Shown here: one piece after another, positions 52,806 to 64,000 of the stretch
Numbering within the stretch: the stretch's first letter is position 1
Layout: every line of letters begins with the position of its first letter
NCBI GenBank assembly: GCA_951799405.1
Contig: OX637340.1
Span: 1,426,001 to 1,490,000, forward strand
DNA: 64,000 nt
Direction of reading: 5' to 3'
Origin: Agapetus fuscipes
Taxonomy: Eukaryota; Arthropoda; Insecta; Trichoptera; Glossosomatidae
Notes under the pieces: model-generated
Told to the model about the DNA's origin: nothing
Seen by the model: the letters and a program-made list of their open reading frames with translations, nothing else
Database searches by the model: none
Made by a program: the position numbers and the translations under genes

Positions 52806-54154
52806 ATTTCTTAATTTTGAATCATCAGATCTGTGCTGAAGCTTTGCGAACACTCCCTTTACAAGCAGAGCCGTGTCTCCTGCGGGCGGCGGCTCCCTAC
52901 AACACGATTTACTTCGGCAGTCACTTGTTTGTCTTACTCATGAATAATTTAATAGTACAAAACACTGTTCGGAAACAAACAGCGGCGCTGAATTTGTCTT
53001 GAGTCGTTCTCTATGAGGCGACTCCTCCTGAGGTTCAGCTTAATTCATCGCTGGCTTGAAGAGGGTGCGACTCGGCAGCTTTATTGATTCAGAGTGTTCT
53101 CTTTGCTAAAGTGAATCAAGTTCCGTCATCTCATTCGTCTGATTCTTCATTTCTGACACTACGGAAGAAATCGATTTTCTCGAGTTCTCTCTTGCACACA
53201 GCTTTTTGACGATGTAGGTGATAAAATGAATATAACGATCTCATGTTTGTCTTTTAATTTGTCTCATCCGTCATAACTTAGAGCCAAACTCCAATCAGAT
53301 AAAAATAAAAATCAAGTGTTATTCCTCCCATCAAATAAAAAAATTGGTTGCATGAACGTTAATCAGCTGATGTACGTCATCTTTTCTGTTTAAATTACAT
53401 CATTTTATTACCCGTTTCTAAGAAAAATTTATCCGAGGTCCTTACCAGAATTAAGCAATCAAATTTGATGCGTCAATTAAATATTGGTTGGATGTAGGTG
53501 CAACAGGCCCTAAGTGTTGTGGAAGCTACTTTTATTTTGCGTTTTTCTCTCGACTATTGCACACAGCGCTTGAAGAACAATAGTCGCGTGTACACTGTAC
53601 ACTAAACCAACCTGAACCATGTTTGCGATTGGTGCAAAACTATCTATTCTCGATTGATTTTTATGAAACGGAAGGATAGTCGCTTACATAAGCTTTGATG
53701 GGCATGATAGAAGAATTTTTTTTTCTTTTGTGGGAAATGCTTCTGATGTTTTTGCGTCATCAAATCAAATTAAAAAGAAATATGTTGTGGAATAGAAAAA
53801 AAAACATGTCAATTCATTTCGCCTACTCTATTTTATTACACAATGAAAGACTTATAAGAAAAAGAACCCGCAGCAATGGCTTAACTAAACGTTGCACCAT
53901 TTTTAAATTAAGAACCGAAGAATTTGCTTTCAAAATAGCAATGTGAACCTCATAATATATTTGATGACATTTGTACAGAAAAAGTATCGTACAAATCTGC
54001 TAGAATTAAGTAGGATTTCTTTATAAATCGACGTATTTTATCAAGCAAGTCACGTCCAGTAAATCCGAGTACTTTCCCTAATAGTTGGCAATAAAGTACG
54101 TAAGATAGCTCTGGCATATTTGTATTTCATATTACTATGTTTATTCAATAATCA
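52806..54154. other. Unassigned
   Basis: A GC-richer patch at 52830-53230; a short basic frame at 53695-53946 is AT-rich and unconvincing. Confidence 0.4.
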
Positions 54155-54320
54155 AATCAAATAATCAAACACATACACATAAGTCTGTGTTTAGACATGC
54201 CGCGTGTGAACAAACAACATTAACAATCCAAATCTCCAATGAACATAAACCCTGCAACTTTTTCCGACCTTACCTGAAACAGGGTTGGCATTGGCCGAGT
54301 TGAACATTTTTTTTTATATT
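54155..54320 (-). repeat. Family C repeat, partial
   Basis: GACATGCCGCGTGTGAACAA, CATAAACCCTGCAACTTTTT and GAAACAGGGTTGGCATTGGC; the head is lost. Confidence 0.7.
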
Positions 54321-54391
54321 ATGAATAGTTTATATTTATTAAAAAAAACATCCTTTATTCATAAAAAAACTTTGTCATTCAGGATATACAA

Positions 54392-54548
54392 AGGTAGGGT
54401 AAAAGAAGAAAATGCATGAAAAAGATGATGGATATGAATGAATTGAAAGAGGTATGCAAAGATAGTAAGAAATGGAGGCAGCTCTGCAGAAGCTCTGGCA
54501 ACCCTTAGGAGCATAACAGCAACAGAGTTACAGTTTACAGTAATCATC
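54392..54548 (+). mobile_element. RTE-like 3' end (family D), short
   Basis: Begins at AGGGTAAAAGAAGAAAATGC and ends in the ACAGAGTTACAGTTTACAGT tail; same consensus as the copy at 63.0 kb, truncated further at its 5' side. Confidence 0.7.
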
Positions 54549-54934
54549 GGAAAAGGTTTACAATTTAAGTAAAGAAAAAGCAAACACAAAAATAGTTTAA
54601 TATGATAATTTTTAAAGTATTTCTTTTGGCAAAATTTGTACCTTTAGTTATAAAATAATATGATTAATAAGTGTAGGTATGTAAAGGAAGTATTGCATGC
54701 ATCATATCACGAAGAGAGATAATTTTCTTTTCATTTAGATTCATTCTAAAGTACCGAGTTTGTATGTTGTTTTTTATTATCTCAGAAACGTTTTCTTCGT
54801 AAAATCACGCGATAATGTAATTAAAGCTATTTTAAGAGTATAAGTAATTATTCATCGGACATAGAGAGTTTATAATTGAAAAATAAATTTGAAGTTATAA
54901 TTAATAACTTGTACAATAATTATGAATTTCTATA

Positions 54935-55115
54935 AAAAAATGTGGTTCACTTGGACAATGTCACCCCTGTTTCAGAAAAGGTCAGCAACAGATGTAGGGT
55001 TTATGTTCATTTGAGATTTCAGATTTATTAATGTTGTAAGTTCACATGCGGCATGTGTAATCACAAACTTATATAATATAATATTTAATGTATCTCTAAA
55101 ACTTGGATTACAGAT
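54935..55115 (+). repeat. Family C repeat, partial
   Basis: GTCACCCCTGTTTCAGAAAA, GTTCACATGCGGCATGTGTA; ends ACTTGGATTACAGATTATAT. Confidence 0.7.
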
Positions 55116-55388
55116 TATATGTAGATGCAGAAAAATACGAAATATTTTTTAGCATTGTACGAAACAAAAATGTAATCAATATTGTATGAAAAAATGTATG
55201 CATACATCAATTATACTTCAAGTTTACTCGTTCTACTTTACGTACTCAAATAATGGAAAGTTTGATTGACGTTATGTTTGGGGGTGTGTTTGACAGGGCA
55301 TCTTCAAAAATAATTCTTGGGGCAATATTTTATTTAAAACACACATTTATTATGTGCGTAAACATAGGTAGACAGTATACTTCAATAA

Positions 55389-55668
55389 GGGGGTAGACTA
55401 GTGGTTAGCGTACGGATTCGTAATTGGAAGGTCGTCAGTCCGATTTCTGTTAAAGTGCAAACAAATATTATTTGATTAACAATTAAGTATAATATGTTCT
55501 TCAATGGAATATAAAATTTATGTATCTACCTTAACCGAAGACTTATCATCAAAGATCCATCCAGCAATACAGCAACGGGGTTTTCTCTTTCTCTAGCGAA
55601 TATCAAGCTCGCAGATAGCTCTTGAGGTGGGATTGACACAAAAAAACACTCACCGAATAAATCTTAAA
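55389..55668 (+). mobile_element. SINE-A, old copy
   Basis: GTAGACTAGTGGTTAGCGTA head, diverged B box, then AAAGATCCATCCAGCAATAC and the LINE-like tail (TCTTGAGGTGGGATTGACAC, ACTCACCGAATAAATC). Confidence 0.8.
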
Positions 55669-55916
55669 CTCTTAAATTGTGTCTATCTTTTGGCGATGTC
55701 TTCTTGAAAAAACTAAAAATGCATTTATGACACTGATATTAAAAAAAAATTGGTTAAAAAGTTGTATTTGAATGCTTATTACAATTTGAATACTTACTAG
55801 ATACATTTTATTGCTAAGAAACGTACGTGAAGAATGAAGTACAATCATTTTAATCATGAACAGAAATAGGTTGTTCAACAATAATATAAAATAAAATAAA
55901 ACAATTATTTTATATA

Positions 55917-56164
55917 TTGTAGGGTTTGTGTATTCACACAGTGAAAATTCATTTTATTTAAAATCAAATTATTTTTTATTAAACGTTGTTTTATTGTTTC
56001 GTTGTTTGAATTTATATCATTTTGATCTATGGTTTGTTCTTAATAATTGTAATTTTTTATACATCACTCTTGATAATGACCTGAATATTAAAGGTCGAAA
56101 GTACTCGAGATTTAAAATATTATTGTGAAAATAAAACAACGTTTAATAAAAAATAATTTGATTT
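55917..56164 (+). mobile_element. Foldback Penelope-like end with 35 bp perfect arms
   Basis: Arms 55961-55995 and 56130-56164 are perfect inverted repeats. The interior (GAATTTATATCATTTTGATC ... CTTGATAATGACCTGAATAT) is homologous to 24200-24370 read on the minus strand. The outer block TGTAGGGTTTGTGTATTCAC precedes it. Confidence 0.75.
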
Positions 56165-56297
56165 CAATTATTTTATACCTAACAAAGTTGTTACATCTAA
56201 GTACCTTCAAGATATTAAAGTTTCATCCATCTGGCTCTAGATCTCCCTATATTTTGTGGTAAATTCAAATTATTTGTAACTGATCGACTGTAGGTAC

Positions 56298-56474
56298 ATC
56301 TAATCTAATCTAAGTTGCAAATATATGTTACATTGAGGATTCACATTATATGCATTCTCATGCAATGTGAATTGCGCGCTTGCACATGCCGCATGTGAAC
56401 CTACAACATAAAAAACCAAATCTCAAATGGACATACACTCTGCAACTCTTGCCGTCCTTACCTGAAACAGGCAA
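56298..56474 (-). repeat. Family C repeat, partial
   Basis: ATCTAATCTAATCTAAGTTG, GCACATGCCGCATGTGAACC; stops at CCTGAAACAGGCAAG. Confidence 0.75.
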
Positions 56475-56939
56475 GTACATACTAATATTTTTCTTCATGA
56501 AATTATATATACCTTATAAAAAATGCCGGATAGAATCTGCGATTTTTAGTAGTTTCAAATTCAACAAGGTTTCAACAAGCCGTAGACGTTTCCAAATCAT
56601 AAATATTTCGCAGCATTGAAGGGGCCATGATAACATTTTAAATGCAGACTGCGGCAGGATGGCAAGACGTGTTCTAGGCAGACGTTATTTAGATCTTACC
56701 TGTCAGACAGACTAAAAAACGTCTACTGCAGTCTGAAGTCACTGTCTGCAGAGAAAGGGAACAGCCTGAGATAGTGGAGGAGGGAGGAAACGCTTGAGGG
56801 TAGCAGGACACGGACAAAGGGCTGCAGCGTTGCATGTTGTATTCAATTCACCCTTACAATTATTTCAAACCTTTCCAAATTGTATTTTCCATTTGTACAT
56901 AATAACGTGAAAGCTTGTGTGAAATAACAAAATTTAAAA

Positions 56940-57285
56940 AATTACAATAATAATAACTACACAGTCAAAAATTATTGATCGGATATTAGACGAACCGTTA
57001 AAAGGGAACACACATTATTATCGACGTTTCGTTAGCGATATAGATAATGTCTTCAGGAGACACCCTCTCTGCACGACAATTGAGGATGAACTCTTGAGGA
57101 TGTTTTTTTGAGTTCATCCTCAGTCGTCGTGCAGACGTTAGCTATGTCGCTAATGAAACGTCGAGAATAATGTAAGTTCTCTTATAACGGTTCGTCTTAT
57201 ATCCGATTAATAAATTTTAACTGTGTTGTTATTATTAATGTAAATACGTCAAATGGCCGTAATCCCAACTTAAACCTTACACTAT
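56940..57285. mobile_element. Foldback repeat family G, most complete copy
   Basis: Left arm ATCGGATATTAGACGAACCG ... GACGTTTCGTTAGCGATATA pairs with right arm TATGTCGCTAATGAAACGTC ... ACGGTTCGTCTTATATCCGA. The centre has a second hairpin (GGATGAACTC ... GAGTTCATCC). No coding capacity. Confidence 0.75.
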
Positions 57286-57337
57286 ATTCAAAAACATTTT
57301 TAGTGGCCGTTTTTTTTTAATATAGGTACAATTTTCA

Positions 57338-58055
57338 CTTAAGACTCCGGTCAAAAAAAAAATCCCGTTGTTTGTAAAAATATGTTTCTCATACTTTATG
57401 GCCTTAGTAAAAGAGTGACATTAATGAAAAAAATCACGCGTGTTAAATAATTTTTTATCTTAATTTTAAAGTTAGTTTTTTTATATATTACTTAAAAAAT
57501 GACGACACAAAAAAATATTTAAAAAAACTCGTTTTTTTTACTTTTTTTTGCTCGGATTTTGTTGTTTTGTATTTTGGAAATTTTTTTCTTCTTTATTATT
57601 ATAGAATGATACAAATTCTAGTTTGTAGTGTGATTTTTAATAAAATAATGTGAATAGTTTTTGCGCTAATATGAAAAAACTGAAACTAATTAACTTATTT
57701 AATTCTTGAAAACAGTTTTTTCATATTATCTCAAAAACTATTCACATTATTTTATTAAAAATCACACTACAAACTAGAATTTGTATCATTCTATAATTAT
57801 AAAGAAAAAAAATATTTCCAAAATACAAAACAACAAAATCCGAGCAAAAAAAAGTAAAAAAAAACGAGTTTTTTTAAATATTTTTTTGTGGCGTCATTTT
57901 TTAAGTTATATAAAAAAACTAACTTTAAAATTAAGATAAAAAATTATTTAACACGCGTGATTTTTTCATTAATGTCACTCTTTTACTAAGGCCATAAAGT
58001 ATGAGAAACATATTTTTCAAAACAACGGGATTTTTTTTTTGAACACGGCCTTAAG
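57338..58055. mobile_element. 718 bp near-perfect palindrome (foldback element)
   Basis: Arms of ~340 bp (57338-57682 and 57712-58055) around a ~30 bp loop, with only scattered mismatches and small indels. Matched segments include ACTTTATGGCCTTAGTAAAA, GCTCGGATTTTGTTGTTTTG and TACAAATTCTAGTTTGTAGT. Ends are CTTAAG. No ORF. No convincing target duplication was seen. Confidence 0.88.
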
Positions 58056-58909
58056 AAGCCAGTGCCCGAGTACTTTAAAGAGATTACAGAAGCATTTGAA
58101 TTGGCATGCATTTTGGCTTTCCAGTCTCTAAAATAATTTGAGATTATAATAAAAACAGTATTAACCGAGGGTGTCAGTTATTTTTATTGTATAAGTGTTA
58201 AATAAATTAGAAGTAGTAATTCTAGTAGGTAAAAGATTATAAAAATAAAGTGTAAACATTACAATAATTTCGTTATTGTATCAAGATAAAAATACAGTTC
58301 AATTCCAAACTCAAGATTTGATAATCACCAGAAATCACAGCTCAGAGCAATTATTTAAGGAGATTACAGAGTAGAGGTTGAATTTTAATATCATTTCGCC
58401 CCAGGTCGTTTGGTACCTCCAGCAGACTGGAGGTACAGGGAATTTACCCTGACTAGAGGGATGAATAAATCGGCCCGATCTCAAAGCATAAAAGGGGATC
58501 GCTGCTTCATCTTGGGCAATCTTATTTTAGATTATCACATTTGACCCCTTAGAGATGAATGTAATAGTTGTATTTTTATTCTGATTGTCTTTATTGAGTC
58601 AATTAGAATTAAAAGTGGGCATGTAAGCATTTTTCGAAAGTGAAATAAATATGTAGAAACACTGAAAATGTCATTTTCAATTGATTAGATTAGTTCAGTT
58701 GTTAGCAAAGTTCGATTATAATTCTAAGAATATTTAAAAAATCTCATAGATATAGATGAAAAATGTATATTTATGTTATTTAAATTTTATTTGTCGCACA
58801 AAATTAGGAAATTTTAGTTTTTTATTGCAATAATTTGTCATCACACAAAATCTGGTTACTTCACAGTGTTTTTTTTACTTTGTATAATTTATATGATATA
58901 TTTCACTTT
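58056..58909. other. Unassigned AT-rich stretch
   Basis: A local near-palindrome GTACCTCCAGCAGACTGGAG at about 58410. Otherwise nothing recognised. Confidence 0.4.
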
Positions 58910-59296
58910 AATGATAAAAGAAAAACAGTTTTGTTTTCGATTACGTGAGTATATTTTTATATACCACAACCGGTTTCGCAAACATCCGTTCGCATCATCA
59001 GGTGGATAAATTAATACTAAATGGTGTAGAAACGGAATCAATCTTAGAGGGTGTCATTGTGTGAGGGTATGAGGGAGGGAGGGGGGGGGGGGGTGCAGGA
59101 TGGCCATGTGGCTTGTGTCATCTGGATCGTTTAGCTTCCTTGGGAATATGGTCAACAGGGGGGATGGATTGGGTACTAACATATTATTTATAAGTGTATG
59201 AGGTGAATTTTTTAATTTGTTAATTTCGATTATTTCAAGTGCAGAGAGGGTTGGTCCGTAGGAACTAGAAAACAAAACTGTTTTTCTTTTATCATT
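58910..59296 (-). mobile_element. Short Penelope-like element between 29 bp perfect inverted ends
   Basis: Ends 58910-58938 and 59268-59296 are perfect inverted repeats (AATGATAAAAGAAAAACAGT start). On the minus strand, 59275-59054 encodes SSSYGPTLSALEIIEINKLK, matching the LNALETIEIHK end of the Penelope-like protein at 24.7 kb. It is followed by a UTR with CTGATGATGCGAACGGATGT. A 12-G run lies at about 59080-59092. Same layout as the foldback copies at 29.2 and 56.0 kb but a different subfamily. Confidence 0.6.
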
Positions 59297-60188
59297 AATG
59301 ATGAACGATTACAAAGTTAATGCCTCTACAATCAATAAAATTATTTCACTTTAATTTACTTAAAACTGGACGCAGAGGGAACAACACGCTTAATATAAGT
59401 AAGGTTAGGTTTCATTGTACTTGTAACTTGTACTTCAAAATAATTATCAAAGTTATCAAATAATAATATTACAAACAACTCAATACAAATTTTTCTCAAA
59501 ACTTGAAGTACGAATAAAAAAGCTGGTGCAGAAATAAAGTTACTTATTGTACTAAAATTGCAGAAAGGTAAAAAGCAAAAAAAAGGTCATCAACTCGGAG
59601 GGTGAACAGTTTAAAACTTGAGGTAATTGGCGTAGTTGAGAGGTCGTCCTCAAAGGGGAACTCGTTCCAAACAGGACACAAGTGTGTGGCCACCTAATGG
59701 TTGTGGGTTCGAGTCCGTCGATGTCTTGGTCCAATCTCCCACCCTCTCCCTCTGCCCCATAACGGCAACTTACAGGTGGAAAAGCTCAGAGTAGAGTGAC
59801 AACTTGAAAGTGGTTTGTTACCCAAGTAAACTTGTAGGAGAAAATTTATGTTAAAGTTATTGGATGCGAAAAGAAATACTGCTGAAAAGATATTGTTTTT
59901 AAATGCTATAAATTAGCTTTGGTCTTGAATGATTCATCTTGTTTAATTCTTGGTTGACCTTGGAGCACATAAGAAAGCGGCAAAAATTTCACAGTTAATA
60001 AAACAATCGTTTTTCCAAGTAAGTTTAAAAACGTTATTATTAGGTTTAGTTTTGCATATCTTTATTGATTTTCCAAAGCACTAATAAGGTTATATTTATT
60101 TTTGCTATATTTCAATACACCCATCAAATATTGATAAGAACTTAACATATTTAAAAAAAACTGCCCATCTTTTAGTTTGAAATTTAAC
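59297..60188. other. Unassigned; isolated B-box-like motif
   Basis: GTTGTGGGTTCGAGTCCGTC at 59699-59718 resembles a pol III B box, but no matching A box or SINE body was found. Confidence 0.35.
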
Positions 60189-60196
60189 TCACTAGG

Positions 60197-60426
60197 TAGT
60201 GGCGAAGGGTGCCATACAAGCCGATTCCCATCGGTTTCCCGTTTAAAATGAGGCAAAAATAATAATAAAGTAAACTGCATGGTTTCAATGGGGGAAAAAT
60301 ACGTATTGTTTCTTTGGTTTTAATTTTTTTTTTTTTACTTTGTGTCTACATTTTTTAACTACTTCGTTACATCATTTTAAAAGGGAAGCCGATGGAAACC
60401 GGCTTGTATGGCACCCTTCACCACTG
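60197..60426 (-). mobile_element. hAT-type MITE, third copy
   Basis: Same family, TAGTGGCGAAGGGTGCCATA start, CACCCTTCACCACTG end. The two 8 bp flanks do not match; the right flank is an RTE-like fragment, so a later rearrangement or deletion is likely. Confidence 0.88.
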
Positions 60427-60495
60427 CTACAGAGTGAGAATAAGAGAAGAGGATGTATGAAGAAAGTGATGAATGTTGAAGAGATGAAAGATTAT
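60424..60495 (+). mobile_element. RTE-like fragment (family D)
   Basis: CAGAGTGAGAATAAGAGAAG and the next ~50 bp match 21195-21260. Starts exactly where an hAT-type MITE ends (60426), so the MITE may have inserted into or next to it. Confidence 0.6.
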
Positions 60496-61011
60496 TTTAT
60501 TTTATAAAAGGACATAAAACACACTTAAAATTGATAAACAAAAATTGAATAAAATACTTGTACTGAATGTTTTTTTTTTCAATTGCAAAACGTTACATAA
60601 CACAACATAGAAAAGTTTTCAAATTTCAAACACGTAAGCTATCAAGATGAACCTCACGTACTTTGAGATGAAATTAATATTAGTACACAGAGTGGACGTG
60701 AGACTTTGCATAATCATAAAACACATATTACATACTACAAAATCGCAATTAACAACTTGCTACATAAATCGCAAACTCTCAAATATCAGCACATAATTCC
60801 AACTCATTTATATGCAAATGATCGTCCAACAAAACTGAAGCATAAATCCCACAACGTCTTCAAATACAAACAGTACTCCGAGTATAAACTTACAACATCG
60901 CTTACAACGCAAGGTAGTAAAGTTCAAAATTTGTGCAACAGAAACGATAGCGCCTCTACAATTTTTACTACGAAATTTGTAACACTCGATGAGTTTACGG
61001 TGTACTCTTAT
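60496..61011. other. Unassigned
   Basis: A 111-codon frame at 60706-61041 is rich in K, N, T, Y and H as expected from AT-rich DNA; not recognised. Confidence 0.35.
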
Positions 61012-61015
61012 ATTA

Positions 61016-61673
61016 AGGTGGATCGAAATGCTTTTTTTTAGAATCTCGATTTCCTTGTTTTTCGAAACGATGTTCTATGACAGTACAAAGGATGGAGGTT
61101 GTATAAGTTCTCTGAAAGGCTTTGAGATAATACCACCCTTTTGATCTAAGTTTCATCGCACTTACATATTTGATGTCGTGCATCTCTCGAGTTTCAAGAA
61201 AAAAATACGCAATAAAAAATGTTGCATTATTTTTTAATTGATAGCATTATCTTTTCGACTGCTCCAACGAAGAAGGCAGTAACTCCGAAATTGAGGTTTT
61301 TGACTTATTTCCAGTTCTGAACGTTATAAATCATTATCTTTGTTCCAAGAAGACAGCCGTGTCTCTATCTCTTTTAATTTCGTTAATAAATGAATTTATA
61401 AAAAAGTTGTATGTCAAAAAGGCAATGTTTTTCATGGAATAAATAAGTCAGTCGTTTTGTTCGATTTCCCCCAGTTTTTGTTTCTACGACACAAAGATCA
61501 AAAGGATCAGTTGTATGTATTTTTGTAAGTTTTTTTAACTGGCAGTGTAATTTATAAATATTTTGACAAGGTATTTTTGATATGCAATAATAGCCCCAAA
61601 AAACATATTTTTGCAATTGCCCAATATGAAAAAAAGTACGTTAATTTTTTTCATACGTAGAGCGATCCACCCT
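61016..61673. mobile_element. Candidate 658 bp DNA transposon derivative
   Basis: Begins AGGTGGATCG and ends CGATCCACCCT, short terminal inverted repeats with one 1 bp gap. ATTA occurs on both sides (61012-61015, 61674-61677). Small internal ORFs are not recognisable. Short ends make this tentative. Confidence 0.45.
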
Positions 61674-61677
61674 ATTA

Positions 61678-63019
61678 TATTATTGGATGGGAGAGACGAC
61701 AACAGACGTAAATCTGTTCTAGAGAGGGCTGGACAGGATTCGTATCTCGAGCGGGTTTATTTGCAGAGCCGCTGACAAGGGTTTTGTTTGCTGCATGACT
61801 TTTCTGCCCTTCGTCGGAAAAATCGACGGCCCGAGTGGGAGCGTATCACGGGTGACACTTTCACGAAGCAATCTTCGGGTGCGAAACGAGATGTGGCACG
61901 AATATCAATTTCACTTATTTGATATTGTTGAATCGTAATGCTCACGCTGTGAAAAATTCATTTGATTTTATCGCGTTGTGATGAATGTCAGTCAGAATCG
62001 TTATCGGGGATTGAAAAGTCCATTTAGTTTTGCAATCTAAACTGATGTTTTTTACAAATTTAATACACAGTTTTTACTAAAACATCACATATTCTATTTA
62101 TAAACCGCATCGCCCGTTTTTTGTTGATTTGAAAGTGTTGATTTTGTTGATTGGCATAACCAATATCTTTGCACCTTTCATTGTGGATTATAATCCCGTT
62201 GTTTTTTGGTACAAGATGAAAAATATATTTGTTCAAATAATTATATATTCAATTTTGTAACAAAAAGTGAAGCTTACGTTAGCATGCTAATGGTCAGATT
62301 CAAATAATATACAATCATCATGTACTTATTTGGTATTATGACACTAGCCCCCCGAAATATGTAAAAATCCATTTATTTATCATACGAAACATATAAAACA
62401 GTGCCAATAAACGAATATTTGTTAAAAAAATGTCAACCGCATCTTCTAAAATCTAAAGGCAGCGCCTTGTTGTGCCAGCCATTTGTCCCTGTCTGTTGCC
62501 ATCCTCTTGAGATGCGAATAGGAAGAGACGTCCATGAGCCGCTTCACATTCTTGGAAGTACGCAATTCTTGGGCGATTTCTTGTTAGTCTTTACAAAAAA
62601 TTCCCTTCGAAGATGTTATTAAGAAAGGTGTTTTGTGTAATCGAGTGCCCTAAGAAAATGTAGAAGAATGAAAAATAATGTGGTTAAAAAAATATAAACT
62701 GTATTTAGTAGGTTTGTTTATTTTCAAACATGAAACATGAATACCCCAACCATTTTACATGATGCTCCTGGTTCTATCAGCTCTGTACACAAGACCACCA
62801 AACTACCAGCAACTGAGTTATGTAACACGAGAGTAAATTGCACATCTCGTCCAAGTTGTTTGCGGGTCGCGGCTCTGAGAGGCTGAGGCGGCTCCCTCGC
62901 TATCCGAGGCGTCGCGAACTTAAGTCTCACGACAGACTTGACGCCCTCGACTATGCCTCGTGAACATTGATTCTATCATTTAAATTTCTGCAGCAACTGA
63001 ACTGAGAAAGTGGATTTAA
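61678..63019. other. Unassigned
   Basis: GC-richer patches at 61740-61890 and 62855-62955, no supported exon. Confidence 0.4.
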
Positions 63020-63300
63020 TAATAGGATGACAAAACAAAGACAGAGTATGTATACAGAGGATGTGCGAAAGGAAAAAGAGGTAAAGGATAACGAGAATAA
63101 GTATGGAGCGATCAGATTGAGAAGATTGTGAAAAAAGGGGTTTTACAAAATGAGCGTAAAAGAAGAAAATGCATGAAAAAGGTGATGGATATGAATGAAT
63201 TGAAAGAGGTATGTAAGGATAAGAAGAAATGGAGGCAGCTCTACAGAGGCTCTGGTCACCCCTAGCAGAATGGTGACAGAGTGCCAGTAGCAGTTACATG
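63020..63300 (+). mobile_element. RTE-like 3' end (family D)
   Basis: Reads from GTATGTATACAGAGGATGTG to CAGTAGCAGTTACATG. It contains GGCAGCTCTACAGAGGCTCT followed by the TCACCCCTAG end seen in all D copies. Several frame breaks compared with the copy at 21.0 kb. Confidence 0.7.
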
Positions 63301-63424
63301 ACAAAAATCCTCTCGTTCAATAAAAGTTAGAATTCAAAAGGCCTCATCGATAAAAAGTTTTGATCCAAAGAATCAATGTACAACTGATTATAATAGTAGC
63401 TGAATATAATTGACTTATTCATGG

Positions 63425-63544
63425 GAAACTCCGTCTTCAAGTGAAGAGGCTAGCGTAAGACCAGCCCCTTTACTCGTAAAAATAAATAGCTTTCACTCGC
63501 CACATGCGATCTCTTTGTCGATAACGCGTTTTAATAGCGTAACA
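63425..63544 (+). mobile_element. SINE-B 3' fragment
   Basis: CTTCAAGTGAAGAGGCTAGC, GTAAAAATAAATAGC and CCACATGCGATCTCTTTGTC match the second half of SINE-B in plus orientation. Confidence 0.65.
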
Positions 63545-63589
63545 TACAAATGGAAATTAGCTAAATTATGGCTCATTTAAAAAAAGGCA

Positions 63590-63776
63590 ACCCAACTATG
63601 CTGCACATACAACCTCTTACTGCATTATCTCAAAGGCATCGGCCTTACGCAAACTTTTTCGATTGAAGTTAAGGTTCCATTCATGAAAGCCTGAGATAAG
63701 CGCCATTTTCATCATCGCTTCTGATATCGAACGGAAGGCATTTCTATCAACCATCTGAGCTATTGACCGGACAACG
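63590..63776 (-). mobile_element. SINE-B, degenerate, inverted to its neighbour
   Basis: CTGCACATACAACCTCTTAC, GGCCTTACGCAAACTTTTTC and CATCTGAGCTATTGACCGGA match SINE-B on the minus strand. With the fragment just upstream it makes an inverted SINE-B pair. Confidence 0.65.
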
Positions 63777-64000
63777 CTTGTGAACCTTTTGAAGAAAAAT
63801 ATACTTACGAGTATTTTTTTCTTTTGCAAGATTTTTCCCGTAGGATCGTTAAATTTTTCTTTGTATTTAGAGCTCAGGAGAATTGAGGAAAACAAATTGT
63901 TAACGTTATTTACATGTTTGCTTGGGAAATAAAATCATTTCTCCTCTTTCAGCTTTTGTGTAAGCGCTTCGAGACTTGCAAGGATCTTAAAAATACAAAA

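Noticed and set aside
59552..59734. Isolated pol III B box as SINE
   Set aside because: Only one box-like motif without body, A box or second copy.

Overview
The window looks like AT-rich intergenic or deep intronic DNA of an invertebrate animal, most likely an arthropod. This rests on the mix of repeats (Gypsy-type LTR element, Jockey/CR1-group, L2-like and RTE-like LINEs, tRNA-derived SINEs, Penelope-like ends, hAT-type MITEs) and is an inference; no host gene fixes the species. I found no convincing host protein-coding gene, no rRNA, no true tRNA gene and no CRISPR. The tRNA-like signals are SINE heads.

The centrepiece is a complete 7.2 kb LTR retrotransposon at 38539-45706 (+). Its 476 bp LTRs differ at two sites by my reading, it is flanked by the 4 bp target duplication TTAT, and both long ORFs are open. 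Gag (39688-41013) starts with a SAP domain, has a coiled coil and ends in a CCHC knuckle. Pol is in the -1 frame with no ATG near its start and carries protease, RT, RNase H and integrase. Beyond the integrase GPY/F motif, Pol has an extra ~200-residue tail that reads as a TARG1/OARD1-like macrodomain (about 1236-1380) followed by a CCCH zinc finger (C1388-C1396-C1402-H1406). A retrotransposon polyprotein that carries an ADP-ribose-type module is the most unusual thing here. Two solo LTRs of the same family lie at 7892-8311 and 25135-25605, with target duplications GTAT and ATAT.

Non-LTR elements: a 5'-truncated Jockey/CR1-group LINE with a 54 bp poly(A) tail (11407-13983, -); an L2-like LINE (34626-36868, -) with one nonsense change in the conserved C-terminal tryptophan; a severely truncated L2-like LINE (47395-48360, -); another LINE 3' end near 1183-1440 (-); and several 3' ends of an RTE-like element (for example 21027-21330). 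Penelope-like ends occur at 24200-24870, 55961-56164, 29198-29377 and 58910-59296. The last three fold back because an inverted copy of their own 3' end sits at the 5' side.

SINEs and MITEs fill the rest: SINE-A (3' tail matching the LINE at 47.4 kb), SINE-B, a fused A-B dimer found twice with the same junction and same internal deletion, an abundant ~245 bp family C ending in (GATTA)n, three hAT-type MITEs of ~230 bp (two with perfect 8 bp duplications), a 91 bp hAT-type MITE, and large palindromes. Several insertions are nested and give relative ages: family C and a solo LTR inside an RTE end (7.4-8.3 kb), a GC-tipped MITE inside a foldback (31.5 kb), and a foldback inside a SINE-A (32.4 kb).
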